Assembly (NCBI GenBank): GCA_965228545.1
Contig: OZ245822.1
Location: 124,001 to 188,000, forward strand
Length of the DNA stretch: 64,000 nt
Origin: HXMU1420-13 sp965228545
GTDB taxonomy: Bacteria; Bacteroidota; Rhodothermia; Balneolales; Balneolaceae
Direction: 5' to 3'
A program made the translations under genes and the position numbers. Shown here in pieces: positions 8,729-17,670 of this stretch. Under the pieces are notes generated by a model. It was not told the DNA's origin and ran no database searches. It saw nothing but the letters and a program-made list of their open reading frames with translations. Position 1 is the first letter of the stretch, and every line of letters begins with the position of its first letter.

Positions 8729-9885
8729 TAGATCTCAATATCTTTGGTTAAGAGCTTGGCTTTTTGGTACGTGGAGTCAAGATCATCTCCTAATAATGTA
8801 AAATGCGCCATTTTACGGCCAATTTTACTTTGAACTTTGCCATACACATGTAAATGACCATCGTTAGTTGAAAGTGCTTCGGATATATGATCCGCTTCGG
8901 CCGGGCGATTGTGTGTTCCAAGTAGATTTATCATAACTGCTGCAGGTTCGGTCATTTTGGTTGATGCCAATGGTAACCCAAGGACTGCGCGCACATGATT
9001 TTCGAACTGTGAACTAATACAACCTTCGATGCTATAATGCCCCGAATTATGCGGACGTGGGGCGGATTCGTTCAACAAAACCTCTCCATTTTTTGTGAGG
9101 AAAAATTCGAAAGCAAAAATTCCTTTACCATCAATAGCTTCTGTTGCTTGAACGGCTAACTCTTGCGCTTTCTTTTGGATTGCATCCTCAACCGGAGCAG
9201 GAGCCAATACCGCAACACAAATATGGTTTTCTTGAACGGTTTCGCAGCATGAATACACGACCGAACCCGTTTCGTTTCGTGCAACTTGCACGGCCAGTTC
9301 GTGGGTGAATTCTACAAATGCTTCTGCGATAATATCGTGACCTTCATGGCCTCCAAGAGCTTCAAACGCTTTGGCCGCTTCTGTCAAATTATGAACGGTT
9401 TTATTACCGTAGCCATCGTAGCCCCCTTTACTGGATTTTAAAAGAAATGGCCAACCATATTTTTTTCCGAAATCGGTAAAATCAACACTATCCTTTACCA
9501 ACTTATAAGGAGTTACAGGGATACCCGCGTTCTCAAAAGTTTGTTTTTCAATAAGTTTATTTTCGATGAGGGCAAAACTCTCGGGGCTTGGGTAAATAGG
9601 AGTTCCGCTTTCTTTTTGAACCTTGCGTAATACGCTTGAATTTATGAACTCATTTTCGAGGGTGATCACATCGCAGGTTTTGGCAAATTCTACCATTTTG
9701 TCCACATCATCGAACGACCCATTATAGGAGAACGGAGTCATAAACTGAACAGGTTCATTTTCCGATCGATCAGAATAAACGGCTACCTGTATGCCAAATC
9801 GAAATGCTTGTAAAGCGCTCATTCTGGCAAGTTGTCCGGCGCCTAAAAAACCGAGCTTTGTGGATGCTTTTATTGAGGTTGTCAA
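8728..9885 (-). CDS. purK: 5-(carboxyamino)imidazole ribonucleotide synthase (PurK)
   Basis: A 385-residue ATP-grasp enzyme that carboxylates AIR to N5-CAIR with ATP and bicarbonate. The N-terminal L-G-F-L-G-A-G-Q-L-A-R-M motif (residues 11-22) is typical of PurK. The ATP-grasp core shows P-F-L-L-K-S-S-K-G-G-Y-D-G-Y-G (about 145-160) and the F-A-F-E-F-F-L and N-E-S-A-P-R-P-H-N-S-G-H signatures for ATP/Mg binding. It is the first gene of the purK-GNAT-purE unit; its stop overlaps the next start by one base. Confidence 0.97.
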   Translation of the reverse strand: MTTSIKASTKLGFLGAGQLARMSALQAFRFGIQVAVYSDRSENEPVQFMTPFSYNGSFDDVDKMVEFAKTCDVITLENEFINSSVLRKVQKESGTPIYPSPESFALIENKLIEKQTFENAGIPVTPYKLVKDSVDFTDFGKKYGWPFLLKSSKGGYDGYGNKTVHNLTEAAKAFEALGGHEGHDIIAEAFVEFTHELAVQVARNETGSVVYSCCETVQENHICVAVLAPAPVEDAIQKKAQELAVQATEAIDGKGIFAFEFFLTKNGEVLLNESAPRPHNSGHYSIEGCISSQFENHVRAVLGLPLASTKMTEPAAVMINLLGTHNRPAEADHISEALSTNDGHLHVYGKVQSKIGRKMAHFTLLGDDLDSTYQKAKLLTKDIEI

Positions 9886-9938
9886 TGATTCAAATTTCGT
9901 TTTTATTAAAGGGTTAAGATATGTGAAGATTTGAGAAA

Positions 9939-9967
9939 ATAGAATTTAGAATAATAGAATTTAGAAT
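9939..9967. repeat. Short direct repeat upstream of the S23-type gene
   Basis: ATAGAATTTAGAAT occurs twice, at 9939-9952 and 9954-9967, with further TAGAAT words up to about 9975. The inverse word ATTCTA appears twice behind the pseudogene (about 10352-10372). Simple AT-rich words like these often flank small mobile-looking genes in this bacterial group; that link is an inference. Confidence 0.5.
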
Positions 9968-9989
9968 CTAGAATAATTTAGGAGATAGA

Positions 9990-10351
9990 ATGAATCGTAT
10001 TCCAGCCTCAAGTTTTAAAGACCTATTAGTTTGGCAAAAAGCACATCAATTTGTTTTAAGTGTTTATAAGATAAGCGAGCAATTTCCTAAATCAGAAGTA
10101 TACGGGCTCACCTCTCAATTACGAAGAGCAGCAGTATCTATACCCGCAAATATTGCTGAGGGATTTAGGAAACGAGGAATAAAGACAAAGCAAGATTTAT
10201 GAACATTGCAGAAGGGTCGCTTGAAGAATGCCAATATTATATGATTTTAGTACTTCATTTGGGGTATGCCAATACCGAGAAACTAAAGCGAGATTTAACT
10301 GAAGTAAGTAAAATGCTGAGGTCTTACAGATCCAAAATTCTTGAAAGCTAA
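9990..10351 (+). pseudogene. S23/IVP-type four-helix bundle protein, frameshifted
   Basis: The first 70 residues form the start of a four-helix bundle protein of the 23S rRNA intervening-sequence protein (S23/IVP) family: F-K-D-L-L-V-W-Q-K-A-H, then L-T-S-Q-L-R-R-A-A-V-S-I-P-A-N-I-A-E-G. The frame then hits a TGA at 10200-10202. From about 10176 another frame carries the rest of the family, K-A-R-F-M-N-I-A-E-G-S-L-E-E-C, down to a TAA at 10349-10351. Adding one A in the run near 10176-10180 restores a full-length protein of about 120 residues, the usual family size. A single-base deletion, or a sequencing error, explains it. The family is often found as stray intergenic genes and has no settled function outside rRNA intervening sequences. 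Confidence 0.88.
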
Positions 10352-10429
10352 ATTCTAGGTCCTACATTCTATTGATTGAACGATTCATTAACTTCACAAC
10401 CAAAATAAAGACCAGCACTAAATCTAAAC

Positions 10430-11506
10430 ATGGACATCGAAAATAAGCTCAAGCAGATAAAATCACGATTTGAAGAAATAAATGCCGCGATGAGTGATCC
10501 GGGAGTATTTGATGATCCCGATAAATACACAGCGCTTACCAAAGAGCGAAGTGAACTAGAAGAGTTGGTGCAGGATTATGACACCTGGATGGACCTGAAG
10601 AACAGGCAAGAGGGAAATAAAGAACTCATTGAAATGGATGACGATCCTGAGATTACCGAAATGGCTAAAATGGAAAATGCCGAGATTAAAGATGAGTTGT
10701 CGAAACTGGAAGAAGAGATTAAAATCAAACTGGTTCCCAAAGATCCGGAAGATTCTAAAAATGCCATCATTGAAATAAGAGCAGGAACCGGTGGTGACGA
10801 AGCTGCGATTTTTGCCGGTGATTTGTTTGATATGTATCGGCGTTATGCCGACGATCAAGGCTGGAAATTGAGTTTAATGAGCCTCAACGAATCAGAAAAA
10901 GGCGGATATAAAGAAATTGCATTCGGATTAGAAGGCAGCGAAGTTTTTGGAAAGATGAAGTTTGAATCCGGTGTGCATCGGGTACAACGTGTGCCGGCAA
11001 CCGAAAGTCAAGGGCGTGTACACACTTCTGCAGCTACTGTGGCAGTATTACCCGAAGTGGAAGAAGTTGATATCCAAATAAATACGGCTGATTTACGCAT
11101 TGACACCTTTCGAGCGAGTGGAGCTGGAGGGCAGCACGTTAACAAAACCGATTCGGCCATTCGAATTACTCATGAACCTACCGGAATTGTAGTTGAATGT
11201 CAGGAAGAGCGGTCGCAGCATCAAAATAAAGAACGGGCAATGACGATGTTACGCTCTAAAATGTATGACATTGAGCTTGAGAAAAAGCAAAAGGAACGGG
11301 CAGCGGAACGGAAGAGTCAGGTTTCTACTGGAGATCGATCCGCTAAAATCCGAACCTACAATTATCCACAAGGGCGATGTACCGATCACAGAATTAATCT
11401 AACGCTCTATAATTTGGATAATATTATGAAAGGGGATATTGGTGAAGTAATAGATGCACTACGCGTTCAGGAAAATCTGGAACGCATGCAAGAAATGGCA
11501 GATTAA
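10430..11506 (+). CDS. prfA: Peptide chain release factor 1
   Basis: A 358-residue class I release factor that ends translation at UAA and UAG. The codon-reading tripeptide PAT is at residues 189-191 in H-R-V-Q-R-V-P-A-T-E (RF2 would show SPF), and the catalytic GGQ is at residues 233-235 in G-A-G-G-Q-H-V-N-K-T. Length and the helical N-terminal domain are normal. The prmC methyltransferase gene that often follows is absent; instead a toxin gene converges on it, and the two stop codons share the bases TTAA at 11503-11506. Confidence 0.98.
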   Translation: MDIENKLKQIKSRFEEINAAMSDPGVFDDPDKYTALTKERSELEELVQDYDTWMDLKNRQEGNKELIEMDDDPEITEMAKMENAEIKDELSKLEEEIKIKLVPKDPEDSKNAIIEIRAGTGGDEAAIFAGDLFDMYRRYADDQGWKLSLMSLNESEKGGYKEIAFGLEGSEVFGKMKFESGVHRVQRVPATESQGRVHTSAATVAVLPEVEEVDIQINTADLRIDTFRASGAGGQHVNKTDSAIRITHEPTGIVVECQEERSQHQNKERAMTMLRSKMYDIELEKKQKERAAERKSQVSTGDRSAKIRTYNYPQGRCTDHRINLTLYNLDNIMKGDIGEVIDALRVQENLERMQEMAD

Positions 11507-11913
11507 TTGCCCAAAAATTCAACCGGACTTACAACCGGTATGCTTGAGAGTGCGTAGTCTTTCTTATTTCGGGTGATGATGAGATCTATATCATTCTCTT
11601 TACATGTGAAATATTGTAGAGCGTCTTCAAAATCATTAAAGGAAGATTCTATAGCTTTGACTACAGCATTTTCTGATGTTGGGATTACCCCGAAAGATGA
11701 TAGATAATACGCCAATTTAGATTTGGCAACTTCAGATCCAACATGTTTTGAGTAGATGTAATGAATATTACTGATACATATACTCGATGTATAAATCTCA
11801 ATGTCGCTCGATTTCGCACATAGATCATAAAATAGTGCTGAGCTCTTTCCAAAAAAATTGCGTTCTAAAAAAATGTCTAGAAAAATATCTGAATCGATAA
11901 AAAACTTATTCAT
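11503..11913 (-). CDS. PIN domain toxin (VapC-like)
   Basis: A 136-residue PIN-domain protein, expected to be a Mg-dependent RNase toxin. The acidic residues expected for metal binding are visible: F-I-D-S-D-I-F-L-D at the N-terminus, a central E-S-S-F-N-D-F-E-D-A-L-Q, and a late I-I-T-R-N-K-K-D-Y. Its start overlaps the antitoxin stop by 4 bp (ATGA), giving a co-translated pair. It converges on prfA, with overlapping stops. Confidence 0.9.
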   Translation of the reverse strand: MNKFFIDSDIFLDIFLERNFFGKSSALFYDLCAKSSDIEIYTSSICISNIHYIYSKHVGSEVAKSKLAYYLSSFGVIPTSENAVVKAIESSFNDFEDALQYFTCKENDIDLIITRNKKDYALSSIPVVSPVEFLGN

Positions 11914-12161
11914 GAGTACTTTTTAATTAGATACTGATATCGCTCATCATCAATAACTTTATCCTTATCTAATGAGCCAACCATATCACGTACTACAGGC
12001 GATAAAAAATCTTTCCATGAATCATCACGTTCCTCAGAATCAGACAGTTGTTCGAGATATTCTTCTACTATTTTTGAAATAGACGTGTTATTTGCTTTAG
12101 CGTAAGCTTTAGCTTTTTTCTTTATCTCTGGGTCGATGCTTAATGTGAGCTTCGTATTCAT
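11910..12161 (-). CDS. Antitoxin, DUF6364-type
   Basis: An 83-residue protein with an N-terminal ribbon-helix-helix-like part: T-K-L-T-L-S-I-D-P-E-I-K-K-K-A-K-A-Y-A, then N-N-T-S-I-S-K-I-V-E-E-Y-L. An acidic C-terminal tail likely wraps the PIN toxin. This arrangement matches the DUF6364 antitoxins commonly paired with PIN toxins. The start codon lies inside a palindromic operator (12157-12170), implying tight autorepression. Confidence 0.88.
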   Translation of the reverse strand: MNTKLTLSIDPEIKKKAKAYAKANNTSISKIVEEYLEQLSDSEERDDSWKDFLSPVVRDMVGSLDKDKVIDDERYQYLIKKYS

Positions 12162-12193
12162 ACGTATGAATTAGTTAATTTATACGTATGAAT
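12157..12193. promoter_or_regulatory. Probable toxin-antitoxin operator
   Basis: The word ATACGTATGAAT occurs twice, at 12160-12171 and 12182-12193, exactly 22 bp apart (two helical turns). The first copy sits in a perfect 14-bp palindrome, TTCATACGTATGAA, at 12157-12170, which contains the antitoxin start codon on the minus strand. Such spaced palindromes are what ribbon-helix-helix antitoxins bind. The promoter itself was not resolved but must lie between this site and the pckA terminator. Confidence 0.7.
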
Positions 12194-12207
12194 GTATCTA
12201 ATTGACC

Positions 12208-12248
12208 TAAAAAAAGAAAGCCCGCTGATTTCGTTCAACGGGCTTTTC
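12208..12248 (-). terminator. Intrinsic terminator behind pckA
   Basis: On the minus strand, GCCCGTTG and a CAGCGGGC-like arm form a GC-rich stem with an internal AACGAAAT loop, followed by a long T-run. It lies 43 bp beyond the pckA stop and isolates the toxin-antitoxin pair from pckA transcription. Confidence 0.85.
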
Positions 12249-12290
12249 TCATCACTAAATAACTAAATGCTTAGTTACTATTTCACAAAT

Positions 12291-13994
12291 TTATAGCACT
12301 CGAGGTGCAGCATTAAGAATCTCTTTACTGCATTTATCCTCAAACTGCTTAAAGTTTTTGATAAACATTTTTGCAAGTTCATCAGCTTTATTGTCGTAGT
12401 CACGTGCATCTTGCCAGGTGTATCTTGGAATCAACACTTTGGAAGGAACTCCATCCACTTTAATAGGCACATCAAAACCGAAGATAGGATCTTTCACATA
12501 TTCTACATCTTCGAGTCCGCCATCTATAGCTTCTGAGAGCATTTTTCGGGTGAATTTAAGCTTCATCCGTTCTCCGGTACCAGCAGGTCCACCTGTCCAG
12601 CCAGTGTTTACCAGCCATACTTTAGATTCGTGCTTACGAATCTTTTCGGCAAGCAGTTCTGCATATACTGATGGATGTAATGGCATAAATGGCGATCCAA
12701 AACAAGCAGAAAAGGTAGCTTGTGGTTCTGTTACCCCACGTTCTGTACCAGCAACCTTTGCGGTGTACCCACTTATAAAGTGATACATGGCTTGCTCGGG
12801 AGTTAACCGGCTGATTGGAGGCAACACGCCAAAAGCATCACAAGTAAGGAATATGATATTTTCAGGATGATTTCCTTTTCCGGTTTTACTTGCGTTTGGG
12901 ATGAACTTAAGTGGATATGAACAACGGGTGTTCTGTGTAAGACTCACATCTTCGAAGTCGGGCTCTCGGTTATCATTCAGAACTACGTTCTCTAGAATGG
13001 TGCCGGGCATTTTCGTTGTTGCATAAATTAGAGGCTCATTTTCTTCGGTAAGATTGATGGTTTTTGCATAGCAACCACCTTCGAAGTTAAATACACCTTC
13101 ATCGCTCCAGCCGTGTTCGTCATCGCCTATCAACGTTTTATCGGGATCGGCAGAAAGTGTGGTTTTACCGGTTCCTGATAGACCAAAAAATACGGCAGTT
13201 TTACCATTCTCGTCGTGGTTAGCTGAACAATGCATGGCCATTACTCCTTTCTTTGGGAGTAGATAATTCATGATGGAGAAAATTCCTTTCTTTACCTCGC
13301 CTGAATACATTGTGCCACCAACGAGTATTATTTTCTTAGCCATATTTACCAGAATGAACGTACTCGAACGAGTGCCATCAACTGCAGGGTCGGCATCAAA
13401 AAATGGGGCGGCCATTACTGTAAATTCAGGAATATGCTGCGCAAGCTCTTCTTCGCTGGGGTTAATAAACATATTGTCGGTAAATAGCGCGTGGTAGGCT
13501 ACTTCTGAGACCACACGTACTTTGAGGCGGTTATTTTCGTCAGCACCACAGAATGCATCTTTTACAAAAAGGCGTTTATCAGATAAATACTCCTGAACCT
13601 TCTTGAAGAGATTATCGAACACATCCTCAGTAGTTGGTTGATTGATGGGCCCCCAATCAATCTCATTCATAATTTCTGGTTGTTCAACTACAAACTTATC
13701 TTTTGGAGAACGCCCGGTAAACTTTCCGGTATGCACAAGTAATGCATGATCTTTAGTTAAAATAGCTTCCCCGTGTAAAATTGCGTGCTCGTATAGTTCA
13801 GCCGGCGTGAGGTTCCAATACACCTCTTTATTGTTTTCTAGTCCCAGATAATCTAATCCGATGTGACTTCTGGGGTGAACGTCGTAATCCGCTTTCATAG
13901 CTCCTGTTTCTATCGGTTTATATGGTCCTTTTAAGATAAGCATATGTCTACCTGTTTTAACCTCAATTTGTGAGTTTGGTTTTGGTTTAAGCAT
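12291..13994 (-). CDS. pckA: Phosphoenolpyruvate carboxykinase (ATP)
   Basis: A gluconeogenic enzyme that makes PEP from oxaloacetate with ATP. The kinase-1a loop G-L-S-G-T-G-K-T-T-L is at residues 271-280, followed by the metal-binding L-I-G-D-D-E-H-G-W; substrate-binding F-T-G-R-S-P-K-D-K is near residue 92. As written the protein is 567 residues, some 30 longer than most members. Met18 or Met33 are possible later starts, since family similarity only begins near residue 47; Met18 has an AGG 7 bases upstream. It is a single-gene unit with its own terminator. Confidence 0.96.
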   Translation of the reverse strand: MLKPKPNSQIEVKTGRHMLILKGPYKPIETGAMKADYDVHPRSHIGLDYLGLENNKEVYWNLTPAELYEHAILHGEAILTKDHALLVHTGKFTGRSPKDKFVVEQPEIMNEIDWGPINQPTTEDVFDNLFKKVQEYLSDKRLFVKDAFCGADENNRLKVRVVSEVAYHALFTDNMFINPSEEELAQHIPEFTVMAAPFFDADPAVDGTRSSTFILVNMAKKIILVGGTMYSGEVKKGIFSIMNYLLPKKGVMAMHCSANHDENGKTAVFFGLSGTGKTTLSADPDKTLIGDDEHGWSDEGVFNFEGGCYAKTINLTEENEPLIYATTKMPGTILENVVLNDNREPDFEDVSLTQNTRCSYPLKFIPNASKTGKGNHPENIIFLTCDAFGVLPPISRLTPEQAMYHFISGYTAKVAGTERGVTEPQATFSACFGSPFMPLHPSVYAELLAEKIRKHESKVWLVNTGWTGGPAGTGERMKLKFTRKMLSEAIDGGLEDVEYVKDPIFGFDVPIKVDGVPSKVLIPRYTWQDARDYDNKADELAKMFIKNFKQFEDKCSKEILNAAPRVL

Positions 13995-14306
13995 TACGGT
14001 TCCACTGAAAAAGCGCTTTCATTAATTAAGCATTTTTAAGAACCACTCTTATAATCTTATCTGAAAGTGAAGAATGTGTGAAATAGTGTTAGGTAAAAAA
14101 AAGAGGTTGAATTTTTGAAAAAAAATAGAACCGTCAAAAAGTTGTGCTAGAAAAGAAAACAGGCCTTCATGTTTTAGAAAAGCGGTACCATGAGAGTTTA
14201 GTATTACGAACCCACATGTAAAGAGAATGTGAAAATATTTTTGGATCGAATTAATTTTCTGTAAAAAATCAGTTTACATTTCCTTTTTAGGTTCCTACCA
14301 TCTAAA
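13995..14306. other. Divergent intergenic region, 312 bp
   Basis: AT-rich spacer between the divergent pckA and 14307 genes, with several A-runs (for example around 14096-14131). It must hold the promoters of both genes, but I cannot place a convincing -35/-10 or -33/-7 pair. No RNA gene or open frame is seen. Confidence 0.4.
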
Positions 14307-17198
14307 ATGAATATGCGATTATTATTCTTTCTCTTTACTCTTTTTCCAGTTATAGTACAAAGCCAAGATATCTTCAATGGTAGCTTCGATCGATCATTTT
14401 ATGTACCTGGTTTTGACGATGAAATTGAAACTGCTATTGTTTTTGATGAACACCTATATGTTGGTGGCTATTTCACATCATACAATGATCAAATTATTTC
14501 TGGAATTGCAAAATTGGATGATAATGATTGGGTTCCATTAGAAAACGGATTTAATGCTGAGAATTTTGTGGGTGGAATCAATTCATTTATAGTCTATAAA
14601 GGCAAGTTATTTGCCGGTGGATTGTTTACTTATTTTGGTGATGAAGAGATTTCCAACATAGCATTCTGGGATGGCATAAAATGGCATTCAGTTGGAAATG
14701 GGCTCAATTATCAAATTCAAGAGTTGGTAATCTATGAAGATGATTTATTAGCATTTGGTAGTTTTCAGCAAAGTGCTGATATAAAGATAGATAGAATTGC
14801 AAAATGGAACGGGCAGTCTTGGGAGCCTTTTAATTTTCGATTCCCTTCAAATGCCGGATTCATGTCAGTAACCGCAGTTGACTCATTATTACTTATTAGT
14901 GGTGATTTTGATCAAATTGCTACAATCAGCAACTTGGATGATGATTCGTTTGTTGGTGAGTATCAATTCACACAAATTGACACGGCATTTTACAGAGGTG
15001 ACAGTTCAAAATGGTGGGTGTTAGGGAATGGTCAGAGAACATTCTCTAGTTTTATTCAGCAAGGGGCATATAGTTCTTCTGGTTTTACTGATGGAGATAG
15101 ATTCATGCAAATTTGTCCAGATGATCATTTTAACTGTCCAAACGTTTGGCTTTCATTTTCTGACAGCTTAGATGGTGTGGAACAGAATGTAACTATTGAT
15201 CCATATATACTTAAATATTGTGATGGTAGAGAACATACAATAGGACCAAGTTTAGAGTTGAGAGGTAACTTTAATCCCTCAAATGATAGCGAATTTATAT
15301 TTTCGATTCGTGAGGAAAATTATAATTGTATTGAAGGTTCTGACTATGAAATTCGATTTCTAGCAGAAAAAGTCTCAAACCATAATAAAGTTAAAAAACC
15401 CTTTCCCAATAGTGTGGATAACATAATCCTGTGGGATGGTAAAGCAGTTGATAGATTTGATAAATTACCTTCTGATTATTGGGTAGTATCAACCATTCAT
15501 AATGGGGAAATATATGCAGCAAATTGGCAATACATTGAAGATCAAGTAGAAGCGCAAGTATTCAAATGGACCGATAATACGTGGGACCAAATTGGCGGAG
15601 ATTTAAATGGAATAATTCGATCAGTGAAATCTTTAAATGGTCGCCTTATTGTAGTTGGTAATTTCACTTCTGTAGATGCTAAGCAAATTTTTGGTATCGC
15701 AGAGTGGAGAGATGGCGCTTGGGAACAGGTTGGAAATCAAGATCATTACGTAGATGTTAATATTGTAGGAGAATTTGATGATCAAATATTTATTTCGGGT
15801 AAACTCACTGAAAATGCAAGAGTCATTCAAACAGGGTTCATTAATACACAAAATGAGCTTAGTATAACTAATAATCTAAATGATGGAATCGGAGTTCTCG
15901 GAAATTACACATATGCATACCAGCATGATGAAACTCTATATTACTATGGTTCTTTTTATCAAACAGGTCTAAAGGGATACGAAAATATTGCTTATTACAA
16001 TCAAGAAGAAGGATTAGCAAGTTTCTCATCAGGCATTGGTGATTTTAGATATATCGGTTCAGACTTCGTAAGTGCACTTTCTATAATAAATAATAAAATC
16101 ACGATTGCAGGAAAAGGTCTAGATGCAGAAAATAACAACCTAATTACATTTTGGAATGGTGAGGAATGGAGTCCAATTGGAGAAGAAATTAATACAGGTC
16201 AAGTAATAGAGTTAATTGAATTTAAGGATACGCTTTATGCTATTGGTGATTTCCGAATTATTAAACCTGTAGAAGGTCGATCCACTGAATGGATTTATGA
16301 TATTGCCAAATTGAATGGTGAAGTTTGGCAGGACGTAAATATGCCTTTTGAAGGACCTAAAGCAATTTTTGATGTTCTTATAAACAATCAGAAGCTGTTT
16401 GTATCCGGTCAATTGAATTATTATCCATTTATCTCGAGTTGGGATGGGGATGAGTGGTTTAGATATCCCATTGAAGGCCTTCCAAGAAATTCTAGTTTTG
16501 ATAATATTCTTTTTTTTGAGGGATTATTGTATGCGTCAATATCTTTTCAAGACCCAACTGGTCAGAATTATTATAATTCAAAGATTGTACAATTTAGGGA
16601 CGGCAATTGGGAGAATGTAGGTGAAGATTTTGACGATTTGGTTTGGTTTATAATAGAACACGAGGATCACCTTGTTGTGAGTGGAGAGTTTCAGAAAAAT
16701 GGAGCCAATAAAATAGGCCCTATTGCAATATGGAATGGTGAAGAGTGGAGAGGTTTACCATCTGAGATAAGTTTAAGTAGAAATTTTGGCGGAAGAGTAT
16801 ATCAGATGCAATCTTTAGATGAAGGAATCCTCTTTTCAGGTTTATTTAAATACGTAGATGATATCCCAACTAGAAATGTTGGAATATATATCACAGACGG
16901 GTCAAAGAATTATCTGAATAAAAATGGAACGGAAGGCGGCTTTAAATTATCTCAAAATTACCCGAATCCATTCAATCCAACTACGAATATAAATTTTACT
17001 TTACCTGTTTCGAGTGTAGTAAAAATTGATATTTATGATATGCTTGGCAGAAATATCCAGACTATAACCAATCAAAGATATTCTGCCGGAACACATACGG
17101 TAACTTTCGATGCAGGGTCTCTAGCTTCGGGCATTTATTTATATCAACTAAATATTAATGGTGTTATAGAAACCCGAAGAATGACCTTCTTAAAATAG
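14307..17198 (+). CDS. Large exported beta-propeller protein with type IX sorting domain
   Basis: A 963-residue protein. The signal peptide covers residues 1-19. Repeated blades follow, each of the form G-x-F-x(8-10)-I-A-x-W-x-G-x-x-W-x-x-x-G-x-G-L (residues 50-180 and about 370-870), the pattern of seven-bladed-type propellers in exported FCB-group proteins. A ~170-residue insertion without blade motifs, carrying four cysteines (C270, C277, C305, C341), splits the array at about 200-372. The C-terminus (about 885-963) is a type A sorting domain: Q-N-Y-P-N-P-F-N-P, then D-M-L-G-R and L-A-S-G-I-Y. It is probably displayed on or released from the cell surface. No catalytic motif is visible. Confidence 0.88.
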   Translation: MNMRLLFFLFTLFPVIVQSQDIFNGSFDRSFYVPGFDDEIETAIVFDEHLYVGGYFTSYNDQIISGIAKLDDNDWVPLENGFNAENFVGGINSFIVYKGKLFAGGLFTYFGDEEISNIAFWDGIKWHSVGNGLNYQIQELVIYEDDLLAFGSFQQSADIKIDRIAKWNGQSWEPFNFRFPSNAGFMSVTAVDSLLLISGDFDQIATISNLDDDSFVGEYQFTQIDTAFYRGDSSKWWVLGNGQRTFSSFIQQGAYSSSGFTDGDRFMQICPDDHFNCPNVWLSFSDSLDGVEQNVTIDPYILKYCDGREHTIGPSLELRGNFNPSNDSEFIFSIREENYNCIEGSDYEIRFLAEKVSNHNKVKKPFPNSVDNIILWDGKAVDRFDKLPSDYWVVSTIHNGEIYAANWQYIEDQVEAQVFKWTDNTWDQIGGDLNGIIRSVKSLNGRLIVVGNFTSVDAKQIFGIAEWRDGAWEQVGNQDHYVDVNIVGEFDDQIFISGKLTENARVIQTGFINTQNELSITNNLNDGIGVLGNYTYAYQHDETLYYYGSFYQTGLKGYENIAYYNQEEGLASFSSGIGDFRYIGSDFVSALSIINNKITIAGKGLDAENNNLITFWNGEEWSPIGEEINTGQVIELIEFKDTLYAIGDFRIIKPVEGRSTEWIYDIAKLNGEVWQDVNMPFEGPKAIFDVLINNQKLFVSGQLNYYPFISSWDGDEWFRYPIEGLPRNSSFDNILFFEGLLYASISFQDPTGQNYYNSKIVQFRDGNWENVGEDFDDLVWFIIEHEDHLVVSGEFQKNGANKIGPIAIWNGEEWRGLPSEISLSRNFGGRVYQMQSLDEGILFSGLFKYVDDIPTRNVGIYITDGSKNYLNKNGTEGGFKLSQNYPNPFNPTTNINFTLPVSSVVKIDIYDMLGRNIQTITNQRYSAGTHTVTFDAGSLASGIYLYQLNINGVIETRRMTFLK

Positions 17199-17199
17199 A

Positions 17200-17640
17200 T
17201 CAGTTTTCAGATTCTTTTGATGAATACTCAGAATATCCACCCAACAAATTATTAACCTTTTTAAACCCTAGTTCTTCGGTCATTAATTTGGAAGCTGCTG
17301 ATGAGCGCCCGCCCGTTCGGCAATACACTACGTAGGTTTTTGTGGTATCTAATTTGGCTACTTCCTCAGCAAAATTCTCACTTCTATAATCTATCTGAAT
17401 AGCACCGTCGATCATGCCCTCGGCTACTTCAGGATCGGTGCGTACATCGAGTATAACCACATCTTCAGGGAGATTGGATTCCATGTTCTTGAATTCATCC
17501 TGAGTGATATCAGTGTAGGTAGTTGTTACAGGGGCAAGTGCGGGGGTTGGTTCGGTTTGAGGGGCTTCTTTATCGGATTCGCAGCCTGAGGTTAATAGGA
17601 GAAGTGAAAAGGCAAAAGTGATAAGAGTAGCTTTTTTCAT
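17200..17640 (-). CDS. Rhodanese-domain lipoprotein
   Basis: A 146-residue protein with a lipoprotein signal peptide (lipobox L-T-S-G-C, Cys20) and a Pro/Thr-rich linker (about 24-44). A single rhodanese domain follows: I-L-D-V-R-T-D-P-E-V near residue 64, and the active-site loop Y-C-R-T-G-G-R-S near residue 106, where the Cys can carry a persulfide. It would act as a sulfurtransferase or thiol-carrier on the periplasmic side of a membrane. Its stop converges on the propeller gene, one base apart. Confidence 0.92.
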   Translation of the reverse strand: MKKATLITFAFSLLLLTSGCESDKEAPQTEPTPALAPVTTTYTDITQDEFKNMESNLPEDVVILDVRTDPEVAEGMIDGAIQIDYRSENFAEEVAKLDTTKTYVVYCRTGGRSSAASKLMTEELGFKKVNNLLGGYSEYSSKESEN

Positions 17641-17670
17641 GTTTGATAAATATTTGGTGTCGTTATCGTT

